Positions 33,013-43,420 of a DNA stretch of 64,000 nucleotides are shown here, in pieces. The notes beneath the pieces are model-generated. The model had not been told where the DNA came from, did not search any database, and worked only from the letters and a program-made list of their open reading frames with translations. The DNA lies in assembly GCF_019456655.1 (NCBI RefSeq), contig NZ_CP080332.1, positions 1,426,001-1,490,000 of the forward strand, in the 5' to 3' direction. Both the position numbers and the translations under genes were made by a program. Origin of the DNA: Mycolicibacterium diernhoferi. Its GTDB lineage: Bacteria; Actinomycetota; Actinomycetes; Mycobacteriales; Mycobacteriaceae. Every line of letters begins with the position of its first letter. Within the stretch, counting starts at the first letter, position 1.

Positions 33013-34446
33013 TCAGGACTTCGGGACCGACAGGTCGGCCGGTGCCCGTCCGCTCAGGGTGGCGCCGATCGCCAGGAACACCACCGGCGCGATGCCGAAG
33101 ATGACGGCAAGCGTCGTGGAGCCGCCGACCACCAGGGTCAGGTTCGCGATGATCAGCGCAACGGCCGCAGCCAGCACGATCGCCGCCACCACGGACAGCA
33201 CGATGATCTTCGTCGGGCCACCACGCCGCTTGAAGAAGATCGCGGCCGAGATCGTCGTCAGCAGCCACAGGATCGACAGTCCCCAGATGCCCAGCCCGCC
33301 GAGCGGGCCGAAGATCTGCAGCACCGGATCCAGCCCGAGCACCACGAACACACCCATGATCACCAGCGACAGCACCGAGACCAGGACCGACGCGTTCGCC
33401 GGGGAGCCGAGTTTCGGGTGGACCTCACCGAGCTTGCGCGGGAGCACATTGTCGCGGCCCAGCACGAAGGTGTACCGCGCGGCGATGTTGTGGAAGGCCA
33501 GCGCGCAGGCGAACACACTGACGAACCAGAACAGGGTGGTGAGGTCCTTGCCCAGGATGCCGAGGTACTTCTCGGCGGTGTTGACCATGTAGTTGTCCGG
33601 GTCATCCTTGGCGACCTGGATGGCGTCGTTGCCGCCGTTGCCCTCGACCAGAGCCCAGCTGGAGAAGGCGTAGAAGGTGGCCACGATGCCGACGGCCCAG
33701 TAGGTGGCGCGGGGGACGGTGCGGTCGGGGTCGCGGGCCTCGTCCCGGAAGACCGCGGTCGCCTCGACGCCGACGAAACCCCAGAGGGCGTAGAGGAGCG
33801 CGATGCCGAAGGCGCCCGAGATGCCGGACGGGCTGAAGGAATCACCGGTGATTCCCTTGTCGCCGCCCTGAAGCACGATGACGAGGTCCAGCACGACCAG
33901 GATGGCGACCTCCGATACCAGGAAGATGCCCAGCACCTTGGCGCTGAGGTCGATGTCCCGGTAGCCGAGGAACGCGATCACCAGCAGCACCACACCGGTC
34001 AGCACCCACCACGGCAGCGCCGGGCCGCCGACGATCTCCAGGAGGCTGGACAGGATGACGCCGTCGTAGGCGGCCACCGCCAGCAGTGTCGCCATGTAGG
34101 CGGGTAGCGCCAGCACCGCGGCGCCGGTACCGACCGCTTTACCGAGCCCCTTCTGGATGTAGGCGTAGAAGGCGCCGGTATCGCTGACGTACTTCGACAT
34201 CGCCACGAAACTGGCGGCGAACAGGAGGAAGATCGCGCCGGCGACCAGGAAGGCCACCGGAATACCCGTGGTGTCGCCGAGTGCCATCGCGATGGGGACA
34301 TTGCCGCCGACGGTCGACAGCGGAGCGGCCGCGGCCACCACCATCAGCACGATCGCGGGCACGCCGAGATTGCCACGCAGGTGGCCGCGTGTATCCGGTG
34401 GTTTCGTATCGCTGCGCTTGTCGCCGGTATTGACAGCTTCAGTCAT
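33013..34446 (-). CDS. APC-superfamily amino acid / amine permease
   Basis: A 477-residue permease with about 12 predicted membrane helices. The first helix is LGVPAIVLMVVAAAAPLSTVGG. FVGVEATAVFRDEARDPDRTVPRAT is the conserved APC loop motif. The start is ATG 34446. It is divergent from the diol dehydratase operon and next to the PucR gene. The pairing suggests uptake of an amino alcohol or amino acid whose breakdown yields the dehydratase substrate, which is inference. It could equally be a general amino acid importer. Confidence 0.9.
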   Translation of the reverse strand: MTEAVNTGDKRSDTKPPDTRGHLRGNLGVPAIVLMVVAAAAPLSTVGGNVPIAMALGDTTGIPVAFLVAGAIFLLFAASFVAMSKYVSDTGAFYAYIQKGLGKAVGTGAAVLALPAYMATLLAVAAYDGVILSSLLEIVGGPALPWWVLTGVVLLVIAFLGYRDIDLSAKVLGIFLVSEVAILVVLDLVIVLQGGDKGITGDSFSPSGISGAFGIALLYALWGFVGVEATAVFRDEARDPDRTVPRATYWAVGIVATFYAFSSWALVEGNGGNDAIQVAKDDPDNYMVNTAEKYLGILGKDLTTLFWFVSVFACALAFHNIAARYTFVLGRDNVLPRKLGEVHPKLGSPANASVLVSVLSLVIMGVFVVLGLDPVLQIFGPLGGLGIWGLSILWLLTTISAAIFFKRRGGPTKIIVLSVVAAIVLAAAVALIIANLTLVVGGSTTLAVIFGIAPVVFLAIGATLSGRAPADLSVPKS

Positions 34447-34546
34447 GGGGTGACCCTTCTCTGCGCACGGAGTACGGTTCGTCGGCTCCGAGTTCGGGGG
34501 AAAGTCTGCGAGACGGCAGGGACGTCTGCCATACGTCTGCGTCAGT

Positions 34547-34619
34547 TTCCAACATTTTGTTGTAATCCGGTCACACCATCAGGCTCGGCGGTGTGGTGTT
34601 CTCACACATGTTGTTGGAA
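34547..34619. promoter_or_regulatory. Inverted half-sites between permease and diol dehydratase, candidate PucR sites
   Basis: TTCCAACA-TTT-TGTTGTAA (34547-34565) is an imperfect palindrome. A matching half-site TGTTGGAA recurs at 34612-34619. Between them CACACC / GGTGTG (34572-34577, 34590-34595) can pair. These lie in the 265-base divergent promoter region, which otherwise shows no B12-box or other riboswitch core. Confidence 0.4.
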
Positions 34620-34711
34620 GGTCGGCGCGTACCGTTGTCCGTCCACACCGTCCGGGCCGATGCTGTGTCCACCGCGATGAGATGTCCACCCGCGACGTAG
34701 AGAGGCCGCCA

Positions 34712-36988
34712 GTGAACAGCCCCGATCCCGAACCGGACCACCGGCTCGGACGCATTCGTCTGCTCGACGAGCAGCGCGTCAACCTCGACGGCTTCGCCGA
34801 ACCGGACCCGGCGCTGGGCATGATCTCGCACCTTTCCCCGCACGACCCGGAACCGTCCTGGGTGGTGGACGGCGCGGGCAGGGTGCTGGAGATGGACTCC
34901 ACCCCGGCAGCAGACTTCGACACGATCGACGAGTTCATCGTGGGGCATGCCATCGACCACGCCCAGGCGCCTGAGTCGATGGCGATGTCCGAGGTGGAAC
35001 TGGCGCGGCTGATCGTCGACACCAGCGTGCCGCGCGCGGACGTGCTGAAGGTGTGCTCCGGGCTGACGCCGGCCAAGATGGCCCGGGTGGTGTCGGCCCT
35101 GCATCCCGTCGAGATCCAGATGGCGATGATGAAGATGCGCGCCCGCAAGACCCCGGCCAACCAGGCCCACGTCACCAACCGCCTCGACGATCCGCTGCTC
35201 ATCGCGGCCGACGCGGCAACCGCCGTCGTGTACGGCTTTCGGGAGCTCGAGGCGACGGTGCCGGTGCTCGACGACGCGCCGGCGGTGGCGGTCGGGTTGC
35301 TGATCGGCTCCCAGGTGCCGGCGCCGGGGGCATTGACGCAGTGCTCGGTGGAAGAGGCCCGCGAGCTCGAACTCGGTGTGCGCGGCCTGGTCTCGTACGC
35401 CGAGACGGTATCGGTGTACGGCACCGAGCAGGTGTTCACCGACGGTGACGACACCCCGTGGTCCAAGGCGTTCCTGACGTCGTCGTACGCGTCACGCGGT
35501 ATCAAGATGCGGCTGTCCAGCGGGGCCGGCTCCGAAGTGCTGATGGGCGCCGCCGAAGGCAAGTCGATGAACTACCTGGAGTCCCGATGTGTGGCCCTGG
35601 CCAAGGGCATCGGCGCGCAAGGCGTGCAGAACGGCGGCGTCGACGGGGCGGCGATCACCGCCTCGGTGCCCGGGGGCGTCAAGGAACTCCACGCCGAGAA
35701 CCTCATGGTCATGTTGCGCGGGCTCGAATCCTGCAGCGGGAACGACTCGTTGATGAGCGAATCGACCATGCGGCGCACCAGTCGCACGCTGCCGACGCTG
35801 CTGTCCGGATCGGACTTCATCTTCTCCGGCTTCGGTTCGGTCGTCTCCTACGACAACATGTTCGGACCGTCGAACTTCAACGCCGACGACCTGGACGATT
35901 ACCTGGTGATGCAGCGTGACTGGGGTGTGGACGGGGGGCTGCGGTCCTGCGATCCGACGACGCTGGAGGCCATGCGCCGGCAGGCCGCCGAAGCCACCCG
36001 CGCCGTGTTCGAGTACCTGGGTCTGGCCGACTTCGACGACGATCATGTGGAAGCCGTTGTCGCAGCGGCGGGTTCGAAGGACCTGCCCGAGAACGACGGG
36101 GTGAAGGTGCTCAGCGCGGCCCGGATGATCGACCAGTCGGGGCTGACGGTGCTCGATGTCGTCACCGCGCTCGCCGAGACCGGATTCACCGAACTGGCCG
36201 ACCGGGTGCTGGGGATGTCCAGGGCGCGCGTGATCGGCGACTACCTGCAGACGGCCGCGATCTTCGACGAGGAGATGAACGTGCTGTCCGCACTGGAGGA
36301 TCCGAACGATTACCGCGGACCCGGAACCGGATACCGGCCCACGCCCGAGCGGCAGGCCCAGATCGATACCGTGCGCCAAGCCCGGTCGGTGACCGATCTC
36401 GTCCGTGAGCAGGCGACCTTCGCCGAGCCGGACCGGCTGCGGGTGCTCGGCCCGGCCCAGGTCGGTTCGGACCCGCGCGAAGTCGTCGTCGGACTGTCTC
36501 CGGCGTTCGGCACCAAGCTGTTCCGCACGCTGTCGGGCATGACGATCTATGACGTGCTCGAACAGATCCTTGCCGGTCTCGAGGAAGAGAAGTGCGTGCC
36601 GCGGTTGGTCCGGATCGCCGACAGCATCGACCTCGGGTCGATCGGCAAGTCGGCTGCGGGTCTGTCCGGCTCCGGTATCGGGGTGGGGCTACAAGCCAAG
36701 GGCACCACGCTGATTCACCGTCGTGACCTGCCGCCGCTGGCCAACTTGGAACTGCTCAGCGTGGCGCCGCTGATCACCCCGGAGATGTACCGGATCATCG
36801 GGATCAACGCGGGTCGGCATGCCAAGGGCGCCACCCCGGCCCCGATGCGCAACGCCTACACCGACGAGGCGATCACGGCGCGGTATCACACCCGGGTGGT
36901 GTCGATGGTCGCCATCGAGCGGACCGAATGCCTTGCACTCGACGGCGGGGAGCGCCGTCGGCACGTCGATATGGAGTTCAAGCGATGA
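34712..36988 (+). CDS. Diol/glycerol dehydratase, fused large and medium subunits
   Basis: A 758-residue protein. Residues 1 to about 550 match the large (PduC-type) barrel of B12-dependent diol dehydratase, including RVNLDGFAEPDP, LVSYAETVSVYGTEQVFTDG and GKSMNYLESRC. The C-terminal 200 residues match the medium (PduD-type) subunit, including VVGLSPAFGTKLFRTLSG, GIGVGLQAKGTTLIHRRDL and AEMYRIIG-like sequence. GTG 34712 is preferred because AGAGAGG ends 6 bases upstream and it aligns with the family N-terminus. An upstream ATG at 34682 has no good ribosome site. It converts 1,2-diols to aldehydes with adenosylcobalamin. The small subunit and reactivase follow. Confidence 0.9.
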   Translation: MNSPDPEPDHRLGRIRLLDEQRVNLDGFAEPDPALGMISHLSPHDPEPSWVVDGAGRVLEMDSTPAADFDTIDEFIVGHAIDHAQAPESMAMSEVELARLIVDTSVPRADVLKVCSGLTPAKMARVVSALHPVEIQMAMMKMRARKTPANQAHVTNRLDDPLLIAADAATAVVYGFRELEATVPVLDDAPAVAVGLLIGSQVPAPGALTQCSVEEARELELGVRGLVSYAETVSVYGTEQVFTDGDDTPWSKAFLTSSYASRGIKMRLSSGAGSEVLMGAAEGKSMNYLESRCVALAKGIGAQGVQNGGVDGAAITASVPGGVKELHAENLMVMLRGLESCSGNDSLMSESTMRRTSRTLPTLLSGSDFIFSGFGSVVSYDNMFGPSNFNADDLDDYLVMQRDWGVDGGLRSCDPTTLEAMRRQAAEATRAVFEYLGLADFDDDHVEAVVAAAGSKDLPENDGVKVLSAARMIDQSGLTVLDVVTALAETGFTELADRVLGMSRARVIGDYLQTAAIFDEEMNVLSALEDPNDYRGPGTGYRPTPERQAQIDTVRQARSVTDLVREQATFAEPDRLRVLGPAQVGSDPREVVVGLSPAFGTKLFRTLSGMTIYDVLEQILAGLEEEKCVPRLVRIADSIDLGSIGKSAAGLSGSGIGVGLQAKGTTLIHRRDLPPLANLELLSVAPLITPEMYRIIGINAGRHAKGATPAPMRNAYTDEAITARYHTRVVSMVAIERTECLALDGGERRRHVDMEFKR

Positions 36989-37344
36989 CCGCGACTGCGC
37001 ATTCGGGCCGCCACGTCACCGACGTCACCGTCGAGGCCGCGTGCAACGGGGACCTCGTCCTCGACGACATCCGGATCAGCCGGGAGACCCTGCTCAGGCA
37101 GGCGGAGGACGCCGAGCGCAGCGGGTCGGCGCAACTGGGCATGAACCTGCGCCGGGCGGCCGAGATGACCGCGCTGAGCGCCGAGGACATGCTCGCGTCC
37201 TACGAGGCGCTGCGGCCCGGCCGTTCGTCGTTCGAGGAACTGGAAGAGCTGGCGGGGCGTCTCGACGCGCACGATGCGCCCACCTGCGCCGCGCTGGTCC
37301 GCGAGGCCGCGGTCGTGTATCGGCGGCGCGGCCTGCTGCGATGA
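36985..37344 (+). CDS. Diol dehydratase small subunit
   Basis: A 119-residue protein matching the PduE-type gamma subunit, with ISRETLLRQAEDAERSGSAQLGMNLRRAAEMTALSAEDMLASYEALRPGRSS as its central region (DDIR and the RPGRSS turn are characteristic). ATG 36985 overlaps the stop of the fused subunit gene, and its own stop overlaps the reactivase start. It completes a dehydratase in which alpha and beta are fused. Confidence 0.88.
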   Translation: MTATAHSGRHVTDVTVEAACNGDLVLDDIRISRETLLRQAEDAERSGSAQLGMNLRRAAEMTALSAEDMLASYEALRPGRSSFEELEELAGRLDAHDAPTCAALVREAAVVYRRRGLLR

Positions 37345-38924
37345 CCGTGTGGGCCGGTGTCGACATCGGCAACGCGACCACCGAGGTGGTGCTGTGCCGT
37401 GATCTGGACGTCGTGGCCAGCGGGCGTACCCCGACCCGCGGGGGCAAGGGCTCGTCGCGCGCGATTCAGGGTGCCGCGCAACTGGTCCGGCGGCTGGCGG
37501 ACAAGCACGGCCTGACCGTCGAACGGGCGGCCTTCGCGCCGACCCCGCCGGTGCATTCGACCGTCGAACGGGTCCGACTGCAGGCGCAGCGCACCGGCCG
37601 GCTCGCCATCGTCACCCGGTCCGCGGCGACCACCGCCGGTGACGCCGCGGGGGTGGGCGCCCCGGTGCCGGTCGAGTGTCTGGACACGGTCGATCCGGGG
37701 CGTCCCGTGATCGTCTGCGCGGGGCCCGCGCATGGTTACGCGGCAGTCGCCGGCCTGGTGAATGCCGCTGTCGCGGCCGGGCGCGACGTCACCGCGGTGC
37801 TCACCGCCAACGACGAGGCCGTGCTGGTGTCCAATCGGCTGGAGACTGCGCTGCCGGTCGTCGACGACGTCGATGTCGAGCACGTCCTGGGGGCGAAGCT
37901 GGTCGCCGTCGAGGTGCGGGAGGGGGTGTCGCCGTTGCAGCGGCTCACCGACCCGTTCTGGCTGGCAGACGCCTTCGGGCTCGGCGACGAGGAGCGGTCC
38001 GATGCCCGCGTCATCGCCGATCAGCTCTTCGACAGCGTGTGCGCGGTGGTGACCCTGAGTGACTCTGCCGAACCGGTCGAGCCGGTACCGATCCCTGAGC
38101 TGCCCGCCGGGCCGGTGCACGTCGTGCGGCTGGGCGATATTGCCGGCGAGGCGAATTCGCGTCGCGGCTCGGTGTCCGTCGACAGCTTGGTGATGGCGAG
38201 GATGGGCGGCGACGGGGAGGCGCCCGCCGAAGCCGACGAGCTTGCCGACGTCCTGGGGGTGCCCGTCACCCGCATCGACTCCGAGGCCGGGGCGGCCCGG
38301 GCGGGCGCGCTGACCACCCCGGGCCTCCCCGCTGACGTCGTGGTGGTGGATGTCGGCGGCGGCACCGTCGACGTGGTGGCCGAGGGCGATCGGATCGTGC
38401 TACCGGGTGCGGGGCAACTGTTGACCACGGCGACGGCGACGGCCCTGGACATCTCGACGAGCGCCGCCGAGTACGCCAAACGTAGCGAGGCGGTCACTGC
38501 GGTCACGGTGCAGCTCGTCGAGGATGAGCACGGCCGGCGCCGGTTCCTGGACCGGCCGCTCGACGGCCGCAGCACGGGTTGGCTCCTGACCCAAGCGCCC
38601 AGCGGCCTGCTGCCGTTCACCTCGGCACTCTCCGGTGCGGAGTGGCGCAGCTGGCGGTTGGCGGCCAAGCGACTCGTGATCGGTGGCAATGTGCTGCGCG
38701 GCGTGCAGCGGGTGGCCGCCGGCGTGACGGGGGTACTGCTGGTCGGCGGCGGAGCGGGCGATGACGAACTCGTCCGGGCCCTGGCCGAGCGGCTCGGTCA
38801 TGACGTCACGGTGGGGCGCGGCAACGTCGGTGGCGGGCTGGGGCACCGCTTCGCGGTGGCCTACGGGCTCGTCGTCCTGGCGTCCGCGGGCATCGCCCCT
38901 GCACAACCCACCCTTGAGTGCTAG
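37341..38924 (+). CDS. Diol dehydratase reactivase large subunit
   Basis: A 527-residue ASKHA-fold reactivating factor (DdrA/PduG type) that replaces damaged cobalamin in the dehydratase using ATP. It begins VWAGVDIGNATTEVVL and carries VVVVDVGGGTVDVV and GVLLVGGGAGDDELV, nucleotide-binding elements. It is shorter than PduG (about 610). No small reactivase subunit (DdrB/PduH) gene follows. The stop codon TAG (38922-38924) lies inside the CIRCE operator of groES, so the two transcription units touch. Confidence 0.88.
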   Translation: MTVWAGVDIGNATTEVVLCRDLDVVASGRTPTRGGKGSSRAIQGAAQLVRRLADKHGLTVERAAFAPTPPVHSTVERVRLQAQRTGRLAIVTRSAATTAGDAAGVGAPVPVECLDTVDPGRPVIVCAGPAHGYAAVAGLVNAAVAAGRDVTAVLTANDEAVLVSNRLETALPVVDDVDVEHVLGAKLVAVEVREGVSPLQRLTDPFWLADAFGLGDEERSDARVIADQLFDSVCAVVTLSDSAEPVEPVPIPELPAGPVHVVRLGDIAGEANSRRGSVSVDSLVMARMGGDGEAPAEADELADVLGVPVTRIDSEAGAARAGALTTPGLPADVVVVDVGGGTVDVVAEGDRIVLPGAGQLLTTATATALDISTSAAEYAKRSEAVTAVTVQLVEDEHGRRRFLDRPLDGRSTGWLLTQAPSGLLPFTSALSGAEWRSWRLAAKRLVIGGNVLRGVQRVAAGVTGVLLVGGGAGDDELVRALAERLGHDVTVGRGNVGGGLGHRFAVAYGLVVLASAGIAPAQPTLEC

Positions 38925-38947
38925 CACTCGCGTGTATAGAGTGCTAG
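38921..38947 (+). promoter_or_regulatory. CIRCE operator with groES promoter -10
   Basis: CTAGCACTC-N9-GAGTGCTAG is the HrcA-binding CIRCE element (consensus TTAGCACTC-N9-GAGTGCTAA), perfect as an inverted repeat. TATAGA (38935-38940), a good -10 element, is inside it. An additional GAGTG just upstream makes a second overlapping palindrome, GAGTGCTAGCACTC (38916-38929). The element overlaps the stop codon of the reactivase gene. Confidence 0.93.
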
Positions 38948-39080
38948 GTGGCACGCGGCCAACCCCCGCGCCGGCACCCGCGACGACGGAGCGAAGGTAC
39001 GGACGCATGCCGAACACCTGGAAAACATGAGGGCCCGGAACATCCCGGTCTCCGATACCCAACAAGTGGAGGGCTCCATC

Positions 39081-41079
<1,999 letters not shown>

Positions 41080-41098
41080 TTCGGCATAGCTCTACGAA

Positions 41099-41131
41099 GC
41101 ACCCCCGGTCCTGTTGGGCCGGGGGTGTTTT
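41099..41131 (+). terminator. Rho-independent terminator of groESL1
   Basis: CACCCCCGG (41100-41108) pairs with CCGGGGGTG (41119-41127) around a 10-base loop and is followed by TTTT. It lies 20 bases after the groEL1 stop. Confidence 0.85.
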
Positions 41132-41206
41132 GTGCTGTGCAATCGGCCCGGAGGCGCGGTCCGGCGTGCTTATGCTGTATCGGCGCAAGGAGATTGCGAG
41201 GGCATC

Positions 41207-41734
41207 ATGCAGGTTGATCCCAACGGAAGCGCGCATGACGGCTGGGGGCCGCTACGGACCCGAACTCTGCGATGGCACGAGCCCGGTCCGACGACGGCTA
41301 AAGGGTTGGCAATGGCCGGTATCGACTACGTCAAGGCCGTCGTCGACGGTGCCTTCCCGACACCACCGATGGAAAGTCAGCTCCAGTTCGAATTCGTCGA
41401 GGTGGACCCCGGCCGGGTGGTCGTCACCTGCATGCCGGACGGTTCCTGCTACAACGGGCTGGGCACCGTTCACGGCGGTGTTCTGTGCACGTTGCTTGAC
41501 GTGGTGACCGGCTGCGCGTTGCACAGCGTGCTGCCGCGGGGTAAGGGCTACACCTCGGTCGGGATCAACGTGAACTATCTGAAGTCGGTGACTTCTCAAA
41601 CCGGCATCCTCACTGCGAGAGGAACAGTAATCAAGTCGGGGTCGCGGGTCGGCGTCACGCAGGGAGTTGTGACCGATGGCAGCGGCACTCCCGTGGCGAC
41701 TGCCACGGCAACTCTGTTGGTATTCGATCTCTGA
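41207..41734 (+). CDS. PaaI-type hotdog thioesterase
   Basis: A 175-residue hotdog-fold protein of the PaaI/YbgC-like acyl-CoA thioesterases. The signature NGLGTVHGGVLCTLLDVVTGCALHS contains the HGG turn and the active-site helix. KGYTSVGINVNYLKSV and a C-terminal VATATATLLVF strand follow. ATG 41207 is chosen, with GAGGGC 3 bases upstream and AAGGAGA further up. It lies between groEL1 and the duplicated groEL1 tail, so it occupies DNA that was apparently inserted or captured during that duplication. Confidence 0.88.
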   Translation: MQVDPNGSAHDGWGPLRTRTLRWHEPGPTTAKGLAMAGIDYVKAVVDGAFPTPPMESQLQFEFVEVDPGRVVVTCMPDGSCYNGLGTVHGGVLCTLLDVVTGCALHSVLPRGKGYTSVGINVNYLKSVTSQTGILTARGTVIKSGSRVGVTQGVVTDGSGTPVATATATLLVFDL

Positions 41735-41753
41735 CGGGCTTCAATCGCGCACC

Positions 41754-41849
41754 ACAGAGACGGCGATCGTCGAGAAGCCGGCTGAGGAAGCGGCAGATGC
41801 GGGCCAAGGCCATCACGGCCACGCGCACCAGTTCGTATCTCGGGAGTAG
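41754..41849 (+). pseudogene. Duplicated 3' fragment of groEL1
   Basis: Positions 41754-41835 match 41002-41083, the last codons of groEL1 plus the first bases after its stop, with only a handful of mismatches. The frame reads [24 protein letters not shown]. The groEL1 stop codon is changed to CAG, and the frame runs on to a TAG at 41847-41849. There is no start codon or upstream groEL sequence, so it is a remnant. A second terminator follows it. Confidence 0.88.
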
Positions 41850-41856
41850 TACCCAA

Positions 41857-41890
41857 GAAACGCCCCCGGGCCATCGCCGGGGGGTGTTTC
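41857..41890 (+). terminator. Terminator after the groEL1 remnant
   Basis: AAACGCCCCCGG and CCGGGGGGTGTTT form a long GC stem with one bulge and a short loop. The ascending T's of TGTTTCGTTTATT follow. It resembles the genuine groEL1 terminator in position and shape, though not base for base. Confidence 0.75.
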
Positions 41891-41899
41891 GTTTATTGC

Positions 41900-43408
41900 G
41901 TGGATCGCATGTGGCAATGGATGTGGGATCGGTACGCAGCCAGATACTCGTGGGCATGCTGGGCGCTCACGTGTTTCCTGGCACTGCCGGCTTATCTCGC
42001 TTGGTCGTTGGCGATCATCGCTTTCGAGAGGTCCGATCGCCACATTGCGGCCACCGCGGTGACCGCGATGGTCCTGTCCGGGTTCCTGTATGTGGTGGTA
42101 CTTCCCGGCGGAAGGGCGGTCCGCATCATCGAGCGGTGGGCCGCCGGCGACGACGTTGATCGAGAGAGCGCGTTACGCGCGACCTACAGCTATGGCCGGA
42201 CGTTGATTGCGCGCAGCTTGACCGTCACCGTGGTCTCGGTCCTGGTGTTGTTCGTCGGCGTCGGCATGATTGCCGGGGCGAGCGGGTCGCGGCTGATCCA
42301 GTACGCCGTTCTGGGTGTCATCGTCGGAACTGTCGGCCAGTTGATCACTCTGCACAGCTATGTCGAGGGCGCCTTGCGGCCCGCCAGGGCTGCGATCGTC
42401 TCCGACACCGAGATCGGCGATTCCCTGCCTCGTTCCCGCCCGACATTCGCCGCCTGGACCATCGTGGCCATGCTTGCGGTGGGGTTTGCGTTCGCCGTCG
42501 TGGGCGCGATTCTGGGCGCCGTATTCGATGTGGCCAGGCATGGCCCGATGCTCGCGGTGCTGATCGGCGGTGCTCTGGTGCTCGTCGTCGGGCCGTCGCT
42601 CTGGGCCGCGTATTCGCCACTGCTGCAGCCCATTCGTGAGCTCGCCGAAGCAACCGAGCGCGTCGCGTCCGGTGATTTCAGTCAACGCCTGCCGGTGGTT
42701 CAGGACGACGACCTCGGCGCCCTGGCGGCGTCGTTCAACCGCATGCAGGCGGGTCTGGCCGAGCGGCGACGACTGCACGCCGCATTCGGCACCTACGTCG
42801 ACCCGGACTTGGCGGCTCGACTGCTCGAGCAGGGCGACGACGTGTTCAGCGGTGAGCGTCGTGAGGTCACCGTGATGTTCGTCGACATCCGCGATTTCAC
42901 CGGCTTCGCCGAGGTGAACACCGCCGAGGACACCGTCACGCGGCTCAACGCCCTGTTCGACATAGTGGTGCCCGCCGTGGTCCAGGCCGGCGGGCACGTC
43001 AACAAGTTCCTCGGTGACGGCGCGTTGGCCGTGTTCGGAGCCCCGAACGACCTCGCCGAACATGCCGATGCCGCGGTGGCCGCCGCTGTGCAGATTCACC
43101 GCCTCGTCACCGAGCGATTCGGCGCCATGATGCGGATCGGCATCGGGATCAACACCGGAGTGGTGATCGCCGGCACCATCGGGGGCGGGGGAAAGCTCGA
43201 ATTCACCCTGATCGGTGACGCCGTCAACGTGGCAGCCCGTGTCGAGCAGCTCACGAAGACCACCGGTGATGCAATCCTGCTCACCCAGCATGCCGTTGAC
43301 GCTCTGAGCAGGCGACTGCCTGAACTCGCCGGCCGCGGAGCCCATGGGCTGAAGGGAAAGTCCGCTCCGGTACAGGTATTCGGCCTCGACCCGGTGGCGA
43401 ATCGCTGA
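41900..43408 (+). CDS. Membrane-bound class III adenylate/guanylate cyclase with HAMP domain
   Basis: About 502 residues. Six predicted membrane helices fill residues about 20-240. A HAMP linker follows (PIRELAEATERVASGDFSQRLPVVQDDDLGALAASFNRM), then the cyclase domain (about 300-490). In it VTVMFVDIRDFTGF supplies the metal-binding Asp, FLGDGALAVFG the second Asp, and FTLIGDAVNVAARVEQ the transition-state region. This is the architecture of the M. tuberculosis Rv1318c-Rv1320c/Rv3645 group. The start is uncertain: GTG 41900, ATG 41909 or ATG 41921, none with a strong ribosome site. It follows the remnant terminator directly. Confidence 0.9.
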   Translation: MDRMWQWMWDRYAARYSWACWALTCFLALPAYLAWSLAIIAFERSDRHIAATAVTAMVLSGFLYVVVLPGGRAVRIIERWAAGDDVDRESALRATYSYGRTLIARSLTVTVVSVLVLFVGVGMIAGASGSRLIQYAVLGVIVGTVGQLITLHSYVEGALRPARAAIVSDTEIGDSLPRSRPTFAAWTIVAMLAVGFAFAVVGAILGAVFDVARHGPMLAVLIGGALVLVVGPSLWAAYSPLLQPIRELAEATERVASGDFSQRLPVVQDDDLGALAASFNRMQAGLAERRRLHAAFGTYVDPDLAARLLEQGDDVFSGERREVTVMFVDIRDFTGFAEVNTAEDTVTRLNALFDIVVPAVVQAGGHVNKFLGDGALAVFGAPNDLAEHADAAVAAAVQIHRLVTERFGAMMRIGIGINTGVVIAGTIGGGGKLEFTLIGDAVNVAARVEQLTKTTGDAILLTQHAVDALSRRLPELAGRGAHGLKGKSAPVQVFGLDPVANR

Positions 43409-43420
43409 AGGCCCACCTCG

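Noticed and set aside
34447..34711. Possible cobalamin riboswitch before the B12-dependent diol dehydratase
   Set aside because: I looked for the B12-box core and the paired arms and found neither. Only protein-operator-like inverted repeats are present.
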